Shown here piece after piece: positions 44,617 to 53,685 of a stretch of 64,000 nucleotides of DNA; positions within the stretch are counted from its first letter, which is position 1, and the number at the start of each line of letters is the position of its first letter. Location of the stretch: assembly GCF_900099705.1 (NCBI RefSeq), contig NZ_LT629695.1, positions 2,604,001 through 2,668,000 on the forward strand. Reading direction: 5' to 3'. The position numbers and the translations under genes are program-made. Source of the DNA: Agrococcus jejuensis. Its GTDB lineage: Bacteria > Actinomycetota > Actinomycetes > Actinomycetales > Microbacteriaceae. The notes below the pieces were generated by a model, which saw nothing but the letters and a program-made list of their open reading frames with translations, did no database searches and was not told the DNA's origin.

Positions 44617-46344
44617 ATGCGCCGACGGTGGCGCGATGCGAGCATCGCGACGCGGCTGTTCGTGCAGTCGACCGTGCTGCTCGTCGCCAGCGCCGTCGCG
44701 GCGTTCGCGCTGCTCGCGTTCGACGCGCAGGCGGATGCGGAGCACGAGGCGACGGTGCTGAGCCGCGACGTCGTGCTGGCGCTCGCGACCGATCCGACGA
44801 TCGAGACGGCGACGGCTGCGGCGTTCGCGGAGTGGTCGGTCGACGAGGATGCCGCGATCGCGGATGCCTCGGCGCAGCTGCAGCCGTACGCGCTCGAGGT
44901 CGTCGACCGCACGCGGCTCGACTACGTCACGATCATGCATCCGTCGGGCATCCGCTACACGCATCCCGACCCCGACCAGATCGGGCAGCGCTTCCTGGGA
45001 TCGACGGCGGAGGCGCTCGCGGGCGGCGTCGTGACCGAGACGTTCGAGGGCACGCTCGGCCCGTCGGTGCGCGCCGTCGCACCCGTCGTCGTCGACGGCG
45101 AGGTCGTGGGACTCGTGTCGGGTGGCGTCACGATCGCGCAGGTGACGAGCGAGGTCGTGACGCGGCTGTGGGTCGTGGCGCTCGTGCTGCTGGGCGCCGT
45201 GGTGCTCGCGGCCGTCGCGGCGTGGCTGCTCGCGCGCAGGCTCAAGGTCGCGACGGGCGGTCGCGGCGTCGAGGAGCTCGCACATCTCTTCGCGGCGCAC
45301 GAGGCCGTGCTGCACTCCGTCGACGACGGGCTGCTGCTCGTCGAGGGCGACGCGATCGTGCTCGCGAACGACCGCGCGCGCACGCTGCTGGCCCTGGGCG
45401 ACGTCGTGCTGCCCATCGCGGTCGCCGACGCGGCCCTGCCGCGCACGGTGCGCCGCGTGCTCGCGCAGCCGGGCGACGGCGTCGCGCCCGTGCTCGTGGG
45501 CAGGCGCTCGCTCGTCGTCGAGCGCGAGGCGGCCGACGTGCCGGGCGCGCGTCGGGCGGGCACCGCGACGATGCTCACGATCCGCGACCGCACCGAGCTC
45601 AGCAGGATGGCCGGCGAGCTGGATGCGGTGCGCACGCTCGCGACGGCGCTGCGGGCGCAGACGCACGAGTTCGGCAATCGCATGCACACGATCGCGTCGC
45701 TGCTGTCGCTCGGCGAGCCCGAGCGCGCCCTCGAGGTCGCGGCGTCGGAGCGCGACCTGGGGCAGCGCCTCGCCGACCGCGTCGTGGGCGCTGACGAGGA
45801 GCCCGTGATCGCGGCGCTGCTGCTCGGCAAGACGGCGCAGGCGCGCGAGCGCGCCGTCGACCTGCACTTCGAGACGCGCCTCGACCCCGGCACGCACTGG
45901 GTCGACCCCATCGACTTCGTCACGATCCTCGGCAACCTCGTCGACAACGCGATCGACGCCGCCGCATCCGCCCGCGCCCGCACCGGGGCGACGTCGCGCG
46001 AGCTCGGCGAGCGCTGGGTCGCCGTCTACCTCGGCGCCGACGACGACGGCGCCATCGTCATGCAGGTGTCGGACTCGGGCGAGGGCGTGCCCGACGACGC
46101 GCGCGAGCTCGCGTTCGAGCAGGGGTGGACGACGAAGGAGCACGGCGGCGACGGCCGCGGCTTCGGCCTCGCGCTCGTGCGGCAGACGGTCGAGCGGCTC
46201 GGCGGCACGATCGAGCTCGGGCGCGAGCTCGGCGCGGTCGTCACGGTGGTGCTGCCTCGGCCCGACGCCGAGCCGCCCGCCGACGACGACGCCGACGTGC
46301 GCACGTCGACCGACCGCAGCCTGCAGCCGCGGAGGCGCTCGTGA
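44617..46344 (+). CDS. sensor histidine kinase, CitA/DcuS type
   Basis: The protein has 575 residues. An N-terminal helix (about 12-35), a periplasmic Cache-type sensor domain (about 40-185) and a second helix (about 187-208) are followed by a PAS-like region (about 220-335). The H-box is QTHEFGNRMHTIASLL with phospho-acceptor His350, characteristic of CitA/DcuS kinases. The ATPase domain shows NLVDNAIDAA, DSGEGVPDDA and GRGFGLALVRQTVERLGG. A G-rich RBS (44604-44613) precedes the ATG. It senses an external carboxylate and acts with the next gene (GTGA overlap) on the divergent symporter. Confidence 0.92.
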   Translation: MRRRWRDASIATRLFVQSTVLLVASAVAAFALLAFDAQADAEHEATVLSRDVVLALATDPTIETATAAAFAEWSVDEDAAIADASAQLQPYALEVVDRTRLDYVTIMHPSGIRYTHPDPDQIGQRFLGSTAEALAGGVVTETFEGTLGPSVRAVAPVVVDGEVVGLVSGGVTIAQVTSEVVTRLWVVALVLLGAVVLAAVAAWLLARRLKVATGGRGVEELAHLFAAHEAVLHSVDDGLLLVEGDAIVLANDRARTLLALGDVVLPIAVADAALPRTVRRVLAQPGDGVAPVLVGRRSLVVEREAADVPGARRAGTATMLTIRDRTELSRMAGELDAVRTLATALRAQTHEFGNRMHTIASLLSLGEPERALEVAASERDLGQRLADRVVGADEEPVIAALLLGKTAQARERAVDLHFETRLDPGTHWVDPIDFVTILGNLVDNAIDAAASARARTGATSRELGERWVAVYLGADDDGAIVMQVSDSGEGVPDDARELAFEQGWTTKEHGGDGRGFGLALVRQTVERLGGTIELGRELGAVVTVVLPRPDAEPPADDDADVRTSTDRSLQPRRRS

Positions 46345-47027
46345 TCCGCGTGCTCGTCGTCGAGGACGACCACGGCACCGCCGACGCGCACGCCGCCTAC
46401 GTCGGCAGGTGCGAGGGCTTCGAGGTCGCGGGCGTCGCGCACTCGGCGACCGCCGCCATCCGCGCGCTGCGGGATGCGCAGCAGGGCACCGACCGCATCG
46501 ACCTGCTGCTGCTCGACATGAACCTGCCCGACGGGCACGGCCTGCAGGTGTGCCGCGAGCTGCGCGCGGCCGGCCTGCTCGTCGACGTCATCGCCGTCAC
46601 GGCGGTGCGCGAGCTCGACATCGTGCGCGAGGCCGTCGCCGTGGGCGTCGTGCAGTACCTCATCAAGCCGTTCGGCTTCGCGGTGTTCGCCGAGCGGATG
46701 CGGCAGTACCGGGCGTACCGCGACGAGCTCGAGGGCGCGTCGAGCCTCACGCAGCAGGAGGTCGACCGCGCGATCGCCGCGCTGCGCACGACGAACGCGC
46801 CGGGCCTCGCCAAGGGACTCTCGGCCGAGACGCTCGAGTCGGTGTCTGCGCTGCTCGCGTCGGCGGGCGACGCTCGCAGCGCCACCGAGGTCGCCGCCGA
46901 CCTGGGCCTGTCGCGCGTCACGGCCCGCCGGTACCTCGAGCACCTGGCGGATGCGGGCGTCGCCGAGCGCAGCCCCCGCCGCGGCACGCGCGGCCGCCCC
47001 GAGCTCGAGTACCGCCGCCGCGCCTGA
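46341..47027 (+). CDS. response regulator, CitB/DcuR type
   Basis: The protein has 228 residues. The receiver domain (1-120) shows VEDDHGTADAHAAYV, the phosphorylation site in LLLLDMNLPDGHG near Asp55, and YLIKPFGFAVFAERM with the conserved Lys. The C-terminal domain (about 170-228) is a winged HTH (SATEVAADLGLSRVTARRYLEHLADAGVAER) of the CitB/DcuR type. The GTG start overlaps the stop of the kinase gene. It is expected to activate the divergent symporter gene in response to its substrate. Confidence 0.93.
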   Translation: MIRVLVVEDDHGTADAHAAYVGRCEGFEVAGVAHSATAAIRALRDAQQGTDRIDLLLLDMNLPDGHGLQVCRELRAAGLLVDVIAVTAVRELDIVREAVAVGVVQYLIKPFGFAVFAERMRQYRAYRDELEGASSLTQQEVDRAIAALRTTNAPGLAKGLSAETLESVSALLASAGDARSATEVAADLGLSRVTARRYLEHLADAGVAERSPRRGTRGRPELEYRRRA

Positions 47028-47049
47028 CCCGCCCCGCTCCCCCGACATC

Positions 47050-47140
47050 CGGGTTTGCGTTCTGCAGGCGATTCCGCCTCTTGAGGGGAATGTTCCCTTG
47101 AAGGACGGAATCGCCTGCACAACGCGATCCACCGAACCCG
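47050..47140. repeat. intergenic palindromic element 3 with nested stems
   Basis: The inner arms TGCAGGCGATTCCG (47063-47076) and CGGAATCGCCTGCA (47106-47119) are perfect complements. Outer arms GCGTT (47057-47061) with AACGC (47121-47125) and CGGGTT (47050-47055) with AACCCG (47135-47140) extend the dyad. A smaller hairpin around 47084-47098 sits inside the loop. It lies between the response regulator and the MscS gene, a region with no gene. Confidence 0.8.
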
Positions 47141-47238
47141 CGACACGGCTTCGCGCACCGCGGAACCGACCCGCCGGGATACCTCGCTGACACGTTCGCG
47201 TGGCATCGTGGCCCGCTCCACGAGGAGGGAGTGGCTCC

Positions 47239-48456
47239 ATGCCCGAGGTCGTGTCCGAGGACGTGACGCAGTCCATCGACCTGCTGCTGCAGCTGGCGAT
47301 CGCCGCCGGCATCGCGGTCGTCGCCGCCATCGCCGCGAGCATCGTGCTCGTCGGAGTCGTCGCCGCCATCACGCGGTCGCGCACGCGGATCGTCGCCGTG
47401 CGCCGGCCGCTGCGCTGGCCCGTGGCGACGCTCGCCGGCACGATCGCCTTCGCGATCGCGTTCGCGTCGCTCGGCATCCAGACCGAGCTCGGCACGGCGG
47501 GCGACGTCATCGCCCACGCGCTGCTCATCGCCACGATCGCGCAGGGTGCCTGGCTCGTCGTGCGCATCCTGGGCGTCGCGGGCGATGCGGTGCTCGCGCG
47601 CTACGGCGCGACCGAGGGCGACCGCCACCGCCGCAAGGTGCACACGCAGATCGCGATCATGCGCCGCGTGCTCGTCGTCGTGATCGTGGTCATCGCGATC
47701 GGCGCCGCGCTCTTCACGTTCGAGGGCGCCCGCGTGGCCGGCACGAGCCTGCTCGCGTCGGCGGGCGTCGCGTCCCTCGTCGCCGGCCTCGCCGCGCAGT
47801 CGGTGCTCGGCAACGTCTTCGCCGGCCTGCAGCTCGTCGGCTCGGATGCGCTGCGCGTCGACGACGTCGTCGTGGTCGAAGGGCACTGGGGCACGATCGA
47901 GGAGGTCACGCTCACGTACGTCGTCGTGAAGATCTGGGACGACCGTCGCCTCGTGCTGCCGTCGACGTACTTCACGTCGACGCCGTTCGAGAACTGGACG
48001 CGCACGTCGAGCGAGCTGCTCGGCGGCGTCGAGCTCGACGTCGACTGGCGGGTGCCGGTCGATGCGATGCGCGCCGAGCTCGTGCGCGTCGTCGAGGGCA
48101 GCGAGCTGTGGGACGAGCGCCTGCAGCTGCTGCAGGTCACCGACGCCGTCGGCGGCATGGTGCGCGTGCGCGTGCTCGTGTCGGCGGTCGACTCGGCGGC
48201 GCTCGCCGACCTGCGGTGCCTCGTGCGCGAGCGGCTCGTCGACTTCCTGCGCGCCGAGCATCCCGAGGCCCTGCCGCTGCAGCGCATCGAGGTGGCGCAG
48301 CAGCGCGCGCCCGAGCCGCGGCGGTCGGAGCCGGCGACGGGCGACGTGCCCGGCCTGTTCTCGGGCGACGCGGAGGCGGAGGCGCGGCGCGAGGAGTTCA
48401 CGCATCCCATCGACATCGTGCGCCCCGAGAGCGCCGACGCCGACGTCAGGCGGTGA
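47239..48456 (+). CDS. MscS-family mechanosensitive ion channel
   Basis: The protein has 405 residues. GGAGGGA (47224-47230) lies 8 nt before the ATG. Four hydrophobic segments lie at about 15-40, 52-75, 80-105 and 140-185. The pore-lining helix ASAGVASLVAGLAAQSVLGNVFAGLQLVGSDALRVDD is the MscS core and leads to the beta-domain strand VEGHWGTIEEVTLTYVVVKIWDDRRLVLP. Residues about 285-370 form the C-terminal vestibule and the tail is acidic. It would open under membrane tension during hypo-osmotic shock. Confidence 0.9.
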   Translation: MPEVVSEDVTQSIDLLLQLAIAAGIAVVAAIAASIVLVGVVAAITRSRTRIVAVRRPLRWPVATLAGTIAFAIAFASLGIQTELGTAGDVIAHALLIATIAQGAWLVVRILGVAGDAVLARYGATEGDRHRRKVHTQIAIMRRVLVVVIVVIAIGAALFTFEGARVAGTSLLASAGVASLVAGLAAQSVLGNVFAGLQLVGSDALRVDDVVVVEGHWGTIEEVTLTYVVVKIWDDRRLVLPSTYFTSTPFENWTRTSSELLGGVELDVDWRVPVDAMRAELVRVVEGSELWDERLQLLQVTDAVGGMVRVRVLVSAVDSAALADLRCLVRERLVDFLRAEHPEALPLQRIEVAQQRAPEPRRSEPATGDVPGLFSGDAEAEARREEFTHPIDIVRPESADADVRR

Positions 48457-48952
48457 CGGGCGGCAGCGCCGACCAGGGGAACACGATCCACCGGTCGGTG
48501 CGCCGCCACACGAAGTCGGGGTCGACGACCGACGTCGGCTTGGCGTAGAGCACGGCCGACCGCGCCTCGGCGCCCATGCCGCGCAGCAGGTCGAGCACGA
48601 GCGCGAGCGTGCGGCCCGAGTCGGCGACGTCGTCGACGACGAGCAGGCGGCGGCCGCGGATGGCCTCGACGTCGAGCATGGGCTCGAGCAGCACGGGGTC
48701 GGGCAGCGTCTCGTGCACGTCGGTGTAGAACTCGACGTTGATGGCGTCGGCGAGCTTGAGGCCGAGCGCGTACGCGAGGTGGCCGGCGGGCAACAGGCCG
48801 CCGCGTGCGACGGCGATCACGATCTCGGGCCGATACCCGTCGGCCGCGATGGCGGTGGCGAGCTCGCGCCCGGCGTCGCCGAAGCCCTGCCAGGTGAGCA
48901 CCTCCTTGTCGGGCTCCGCGAGGTCGGATGCGTCGGCGTGGAAGGCGCTCAT
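48446..48952 (-). CDS. phosphoribosyltransferase, xanthine/guanine type
   Basis: The protein has 168 residues. The PRPP-binding loop VVDDVADSGRTL near 110 is clear. RPEIVIAVARGGLLPAGHLAYALG precedes it and WRRTDRWIVFPW follows near the C terminus, the pattern of Gpt-like purine phosphoribosyltransferases. The ATG at 48952 is preferred. Its 3' end overlaps the 3' end of the MscS gene by 11 bp on the opposite strand. Substrate preference among xanthine, guanine and hypoxanthine is not resolved. Confidence 0.88.
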   Translation of the reverse strand: MSAFHADASDLAEPDKEVLTWQGFGDAGRELATAIAADGYRPEIVIAVARGGLLPAGHLAYALGLKLADAINVEFYTDVHETLPDPVLLEPMLDVEAIRGRRLLVVDDVADSGRTLALVLDLLRGMGAEARSAVLYAKPTSVVDPDFVWRRTDRWIVFPWSALPPVTA

Positions 48953-49039
48953 CCCTCGATCGTGCCACGCACGGCGGGTGCGGGCGGCAGGCGCACGAGC
49001 ACGGCGCCCGCCGCCGCCCACGCGTCGCGCACGCCGTCG

Positions 49040-49576
49040 TCAGCGGGCATCGTGCGCCGTCTCGAGCGCATCCGTGCGCGCGGCGCCCGACGGCGGCTCG
49101 AGCGCCGCCCGCAGCAGCGCCTTGGCCCGCGCATGCCTGCCGCGCGCCGTGGAGGCGGGGATGCGCAGCAGCGTCGCCGCCTGCTCGAGCGAGAGGCCGT
49201 CCCAGTGCACGAGCCGCACGAGCTCGGCGAGCTGCTCGGGCAGCGTCTCGAGCGCGGCGCGCACGTCGCGCGCGTCGTCGCCGTCGGCGGGCGCGGGTGC
49301 GGCGGCGAGCGCCTGGCCGAGCGCGACCGTCGCGGCCGTACGGCGGCGGTGCGACCGCTCGTGGTGCCGCAGCACGTTGCGCGCGACCCCGAAGAGCCAC
49401 ATGCGTGCCTGCTCGTCGTCGGCAGGCATCCGTCGTCGGGCCCGCCAGGCGGCGACGAACGTCTCGCTCACGAGGTCGGCGGCGTCGTGCGGGTCGGTCG
49501 TGCGGCGCACGAAGTAGCCGAGCAGCGTGGGCGCCGCAGCCTCGAGCACGCGCTCGACGTGCCCAGCACCGGTCAC
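49040..49576 (-). CDS. RNA polymerase sigma factor, ECF/sigma-70 family
   Basis: The protein has 178 residues. Region 2 covers about 15-80 (TLLGYFVRRTTDPHDAADLVSETFVAAWRAR, then MWLFGVARNVLRHH). Region 4 covers about 115-165 (LPEQLAELVRLVHWDGLSLEQAATLLRIPASTARGRHARAKALL). The GTG at 49576 is chosen because GTGA overlaps the stop of the upstream gene (49573-49575); an ATG at 49606 would overlap more. It probably responds to envelope or other stress; its target promoters are not identifiable. Confidence 0.88.
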   Translation of the reverse strand: MTGAGHVERVLEAAAPTLLGYFVRRTTDPHDAADLVSETFVAAWRARRRMPADDEQARMWLFGVARNVLRHHERSHRRRTAATVALGQALAAAPAPADGDDARDVRAALETLPEQLAELVRLVHWDGLSLEQAATLLRIPASTARGRHARAKALLRAALEPPSGAARTDALETAHDAR

Positions 49577-50238
49577 GGCTGGTCCACCGTCGGCGCCGAC
49601 GTGCACTGCGTCTCGAATGCTGCGCCGAAGCCGCCGGGCAGGGCCTCGGGATGCTCGTCGAGCAGCTGCGTCGCGAGCGGCGTCTGGATGGTCTGCATGA
49701 GCGCGTCCTGCAGGATGCGCTCGACGGGGTAGATCGACGCGTCGACGAGCTCGCCCTGGTGCTGCACGTCGAAGTCACCGGGCTCCGCACCCGCGACGAG
49801 CGTGCCGATCTCGTCGAGCCTGCCGATCGAGTTCAAGCCAGCCGCGATCGCCTCCGGGTCGGGATCCATCGTCGCGACGTCGAGCGCGTCGAAGTACGCG
49901 ACGGCGTCGGCCCGCACCTCGTCGGGCAGCTCCTGCGTCTCGAGTCGGCTCTCGCACGTGCCGATGGGCGTGCCGTCGACGGCGAACCAGTCGCGAGCGA
50001 CGACGAGGTCGGGATCCTCGAGCGTCCACGGCCCCCACTGCGTCGCGGCCACGGCGACGGGTGCGGCCAGCACGAGCACGGCACCGAGGCCGATCACGGG
50101 GGCGAGGTGGCGGCCACGGCGACGCGGACGGGTCGTGCGCGCCTCGGCGACGACGGCGTGCAGCGCCTCCTCCGTGGCGTCGTCGTCGATCGCGACGCGG
50201 CCGGCGTCGCGCAGTCGCGCCTCGAGCGGATCGGTCAT
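49573..50238 (-). CDS. single-pass membrane protein, putative anti-sigma factor
   Basis: The protein has 221 residues. An N-terminal cytoplasmic region (about 1-45) is followed by a membrane helix (about 45-65, LAPVIGLGAVLVLAAPVAVAATQW) and an extracytoplasmic domain with two cysteines (in GTCESR and ETQCTS). GAAGGGG lies 6 nt before the ATG. It is translationally coupled to the sigma factor gene, which suggests an anti-sigma role, although it lacks a zinc-binding HxxxCxxC motif. Unusually it precedes the sigma gene. Confidence 0.6.
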   Translation of the reverse strand: MTDPLEARLRDAGRVAIDDDATEEALHAVVAEARTTRPRRRGRHLAPVIGLGAVLVLAAPVAVAATQWGPWTLEDPDLVVARDWFAVDGTPIGTCESRLETQELPDEVRADAVAYFDALDVATMDPDPEAIAAGLNSIGRLDEIGTLVAGAEPGDFDVQHQGELVDASIYPVERILQDALMQTIQTPLATQLLDEHPEALPGGFGAAFETQCTSAPTVDQP

Positions 50239-50336
50239 GGTGCGCCCCTTCCTGAGCATCTGCATGTGCATGCCCGCTCGGCGGCGATCCGTCCACGCAT
50301 CCGTCAGATTCGTGGATGCGCGCGGCGAGACTCGAA

Positions 50337-50367
50337 CGGCGCGCCGCCCGCGAGGGGCGACGCGCCG
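50337..50367 (-). terminator. hairpin terminator after gnd
   Basis: A GC-rich stem of about 13 bp with one G-U pair (50337-50349 with 50355-50367) around a 5-nt loop lies 35 nt after the gnd stop on the minus strand. The rest of the gap up to 50239 is without a recognisable feature. Confidence 0.55.
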
Positions 50368-50401
50368 CGCGTCAGGAGTCAGCGACTCGGTGCTGGCCGA
50401 G

Positions 50402-51844
50402 TCAGTGCGTGTCCTCGGCCTCGATCTCCGAGCGGTCGCCCGACCACAGCGTGTGGAAGGTGCCCTCGGCGTCGATGCGCTTGTACGTGTGCGCGCCGAA
50501 GAAGTCGCGCTGGCCCTGCACGAGCGCCGCGGGCAGGCGCGGGGCGCGCAGGCCGTCGTAGTACGCGAGCGACGACGCGAACGCGGGGATCGGGATGCCC
50601 GACTGCGCCGCGCCGGCGACGATGCGGCGCCACGAGTCCTGCGCCGTCGCCATGACGTCGGCGAAGAACGGTGCCGTGACGAGGGCGACGAGGCCCGGGG
50701 CGGCCGCGTACGCCTCGGTGATGCGGTTGAGGAAGCGGGCGCGGATGATGCAGCCGCCGCGCCAGATCTTCGCGACCTCGCCCTTGTCGATCGCCCAGTC
50801 GTGGTCGAGCGCGCCCTGGATGATCGCGTCGAAGCCCTGCGAGTACGCGATGACCTTCGAGGCGTAGAGCGCGAGGCGCACGTCCTCGACGAACGCGTCG
50901 GCATCCTGCACCGACCACGGCGACGACGGGCCGGGCAGCGCTGCGCCGGCGGCGCGCTGCGCGGGCTTCGACGACAGCGAGCGAGCGAAGACGGCCTCGG
51001 CGATGCCCGACACCGGCACGCCGAGGTCGAGGGCGGTCTGCACCGTCCACGCACCCGTGCCCTTGGCGCCGGCGGCGTCGAGGATGACGTCGACGAGCGG
51101 CTGGCCCGTCTTCGCGTCGACCTGGCGCAGCACCTCGGCGGTGATCTCGATGAGGTACGACTCGAGGTCGCCCTCGTTCCACTCGGCGAAGATGTCGGCG
51201 ATCTCGGCCGGCGACTTGCCCGTGGCGTGGCGGATGAGGTCGTACGCCTCGGCGATGAGCTGCATGTCGGCGTACTCGATGCCGTTGTGGATCATCTTCA
51301 CGAAGTGACCCGCGCCGTCGGCGCCGACGTGCGTCACGCACGCCTCGCCCTCGGCGACGGCGGCGATCTTCTCGAGGATCGGGCCGAGCGTCTCGTACGA
51401 CTCGACGGTGCCGCCGGGCATGAGCGACGGGCCGTTGAGCGCGCCTTCCTCGCCACCGGAGATGCCGCAGCCGACGAAGTGGATGCCGGTCTCGCGCACC
51501 TTCTTCTCGCGCGCGATCGTGTCGGTGAAGAGGGCGTTGCCGCCGTCGACGATGATGTCGCCGGGCTCGAACACCGAGACGAGCTCGTCGATGACGGCGT
51601 CGGTGGGGCGGCCGGCCTTGACCATGATGATCGCGGTGCGCGGCGTCTGCAGGCTGTCGGCGAGCTCCTGCATCGTCGCGGCCTTCACGAACTCGGCCTC
51701 GGGGTGGGCCTCGATGAGGGCGTCGGTCTTCGCGGTGGTGCGGTTGTAGACGGCGACGGTGTTGCCCTCGCGGCTCGCGAGGTTGCGCGCGAGGTTCGAC
51801 CCCATGACGGCGAGTCCGACGACGGCGATGTTGGCGGTGGGCAT
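50402..51844 (-). CDS. gnd: 6-phosphogluconate dehydrogenase, decarboxylating
   Basis: The protein has 480 residues. It oxidises 6-phosphogluconate to ribulose-5-phosphate and CO2. Motifs are VVGLAVMGSNLARN for the cofactor, NRTTAKTD (NADP-type), CGISGGEEGALNGPSLMPGG, the catalytic GHFVKMIHNGIEYADMQLIAEAYD around Lys185, and the C-terminal RDFFGAHTYKRIDAEGTFHTLW. The length is that of the NADP enzyme. It is divergent from the gluconolactonase operon and joins the gluconate metabolism of the region. Confidence 0.96.
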   Translation of the reverse strand: MPTANIAVVGLAVMGSNLARNLASREGNTVAVYNRTTAKTDALIEAHPEAEFVKAATMQELADSLQTPRTAIIMVKAGRPTDAVIDELVSVFEPGDIIVDGGNALFTDTIAREKKVRETGIHFVGCGISGGEEGALNGPSLMPGGTVESYETLGPILEKIAAVAEGEACVTHVGADGAGHFVKMIHNGIEYADMQLIAEAYDLIRHATGKSPAEIADIFAEWNEGDLESYLIEITAEVLRQVDAKTGQPLVDVILDAAGAKGTGAWTVQTALDLGVPVSGIAEAVFARSLSSKPAQRAAGAALPGPSSPWSVQDADAFVEDVRLALYASKVIAYSQGFDAIIQGALDHDWAIDKGEVAKIWRGGCIIRARFLNRITEAYAAAPGLVALVTAPFFADVMATAQDSWRRIVAGAAQSGIPIPAFASSLAYYDGLRAPRLPAALVQGQRDFFGAHTYKRIDAEGTFHTLWSGDRSEIEAEDTH

Positions 51845-51959
51845 GCTGCTCCAGTCCTGTAGCGGGGATGCCTCCCCAGGCTACCGAGGGCGCGATGCCG
51901 TTCCGAGAGGGCTCCGAACGTCGTCCAGGATTTCGAACGCCCCGCTTTGTTCGACCCAG

Positions 51960-51971
51960 TGGACGTGGTTT
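51960..51971 (+). promoter_or_regulatory. candidate regulator site TGGACGTGGTTT
   Basis: This site lies 27 nt before the ATG at 51998 and fits a GGAC-N3-GTTY pattern also seen in front of the operons at 59457/59556 and 61475. It may be an IclR-type operator. Confidence 0.35.
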
Positions 51972-51997
51972 CCTGTGCTGAACGCAAGGAGGCGGTC

Positions 51998-52903
51998 ATG
52001 GCAACGACGCCGAACCACCCGCAGCACGTCGACGAGACGCTCGTCGCCATCGACGCCGAGCTCGAGCAGCTCGCGAGCGGTGCGACCTGGAGCGAGGGTC
52101 CGCTGTGGATCCCCGACGCACGCGTCGTGCGCTGGAGCGACATCCCCGGCGATCGCATCCTCGAGTGGGATGCCGCGACCGGCGAGCAGCGCGTGCACCG
52201 CACGGGCGTCGAGTTCACGAACGGCCGCGCGCTGCTGGCAGACGGCGCCGTCGTGCAGTGCTCGCACGGCCGCCGAGCCCTCGAGGTGGAGCGCGCAGGC
52301 GCCGTCGAGACGCTCGTCGATCACCACGGCTTCGCCCAGCTGAACTCGCCGAACGACGTGCTGGTGCACGACGACGGCAGCATCTGGTTCACCGACCCGC
52401 CCTACGGCATCGTGCAGCCGCACGAGGGGCACCCCGGCGAGCAGGAGTACGGCGGCTGCGCCGTCTTCCGGCTGCACGAGGGCGTGCTCGCCGTCATGAC
52501 GCTCGACATCCTGCGCCCCAATGGCATCGCATGCTCGCCGGACGGACGCACGCTCTACGTCACCGACACGTCTGCGGCGCTCGACGACGGCCCGGAGCAC
52601 TGCATCTGGGCGTTCGCGATCGTCGGGGACGGCGCCGACGTCGCGCTGCGTGACCGTCGCGTGCTCGCCGAGATCGTCCCGGGCGTGCCCGACGGCATCG
52701 CGGTCGACGTCGCCGGCCGCATCTGGTCGTCGGCGGGCGACGGCGTGCACGTGCTCGCGCCCGACGGCACCGAGCTGCTGCGCATCCCGGTGCCCGAGGT
52801 CGTCGGCAACGTATGCTTCGGCGGCGACGACGGCGACGAGCTCTTCATCGCCGCCACGACGAGCCTCTACCGCATCCGCACGACCACGCGGGGCCTGCGA
52901 TGA
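51998..52903 (+). CDS. SMP-30/gluconolactonase/LRE family protein
   Basis: The protein has 301 residues. AAGGAGG (51986-51992) lies 5 nt before the ATG at 51998. Family motifs are ATWSEGPLWIP with the metal-site Glu near 30, LNSPNDVLVHDDGSIWFTDP with Asn and Asp ligands, ILRPNGIACSPDGRTLYVTDT, and VPDGIAVDVAGRIW. Such six-bladed propellers hydrolyse aldono-lactones with a divalent metal. It heads an operon with an IclR regulator and a sugar ABC transporter (ATGA overlaps), so it probably opens a lactone of the imported sugar. Confidence 0.88.
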   Translation: MATTPNHPQHVDETLVAIDAELEQLASGATWSEGPLWIPDARVVRWSDIPGDRILEWDAATGEQRVHRTGVEFTNGRALLADGAVVQCSHGRRALEVERAGAVETLVDHHGFAQLNSPNDVLVHDDGSIWFTDPPYGIVQPHEGHPGEQEYGGCAVFRLHEGVLAVMTLDILRPNGIACSPDGRTLYVTDTSAALDDGPEHCIWAFAIVGDGADVALRDRRVLAEIVPGVPDGIAVDVAGRIWSSAGDGVHVLAPDGTELLRIPVPEVVGNVCFGGDDGDELFIAATTSLYRIRTTTRGLR

Positions 52904-53685
52904 TCGCGCGCACCGACCTGCGGCGCGGCGCCATCCAGGCGACCGACACGCCGGCGCCGGCGGCGTTCCGCGCCGTGCAGGTGCTCGACGTGCTCAGCCA
53001 GTCGCCGGAGCCGATGACGCTCACGGCCACCGCCGTCGCGACGGGCCTGCCGAAGTCGTCGGTCGCGAACCTGCTCGTCACCCTCGAGGCGACCGGCATG
53101 GTGCGCCGACGCGGCTCGGGATGGGTCGTGGGCTATCGCGCGATCGAGATCGGGCAGTCGGTGCTGACGCACACCGACGTCGTCACCGAGTTCCGGCGTC
53201 GTGTGCGCACGCTGCCGACGCTCGCGGGCGAGACGGTGCTGCTCGCCGTGCGCGACGGCCTGCAGATCGTCTACGTCGCCAGGCATGACGGCGCGCAGAC
53301 CGTGCGGCTCGCGAGCGACATCGGGCAGCGCATGCCCGCCGTCGTCACGAGCCTCGGCAAGGCGATGCTCGCGCAGCTGCCCGACGACGAGCTCGACGCG
53401 CTGCTGGCCACGCTCGGCGAGCTGCCGCGGCCCACGCGGCAGTCGCATGCGACGGTGGCGGCGCTGCGCACCGACCTCGTCGCGACGCGCGAGCGCGGCT
53501 TCGCCGTCGACTTCGAGCAGAACACCATCGGCATCTCGTGCGTCGGCGTCGCCGTCGACGATGCCGCGGTGCCCACCGCGGTCTCCACCACCTTGCTGTC
53601 GCAGCGCATGAACCCCGGCCTCCACGCCAGGCTCGTGGCCGACCTGCGCGATCTCGCGGCGACCCTCGCCGTCTACGCCCGATGA
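52900..53685 (+). CDS. IclR-family transcriptional regulator (sugar importer operon)
   Basis: The protein has 261 residues. A winged HTH (about 22-80, LTATAVATGLPKSSVANLLVTLEATGMVRRRGSGWVVGYRAIEIG) is followed by an IclR effector domain (about 95-255) with TVLLAVRDGLQIVYVARHDGAQTVRL, SLGKAMLAQLPD and RERGFAVDFEQNTIGISCVGVAV. It overlaps both neighbours by ATGA. It probably regulates its own operon, sensing a sugar or sugar acid. Confidence 0.92.
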   Translation: MIARTDLRRGAIQATDTPAPAAFRAVQVLDVLSQSPEPMTLTATAVATGLPKSSVANLLVTLEATGMVRRRGSGWVVGYRAIEIGQSVLTHTDVVTEFRRRVRTLPTLAGETVLLAVRDGLQIVYVARHDGAQTVRLASDIGQRMPAVVTSLGKAMLAQLPDDELDALLATLGELPRPTRQSHATVAALRTDLVATRERGFAVDFEQNTIGISCVGVAVDDAAVPTAVSTTLLSQRMNPGLHARLVADLRDLAATLAVYAR

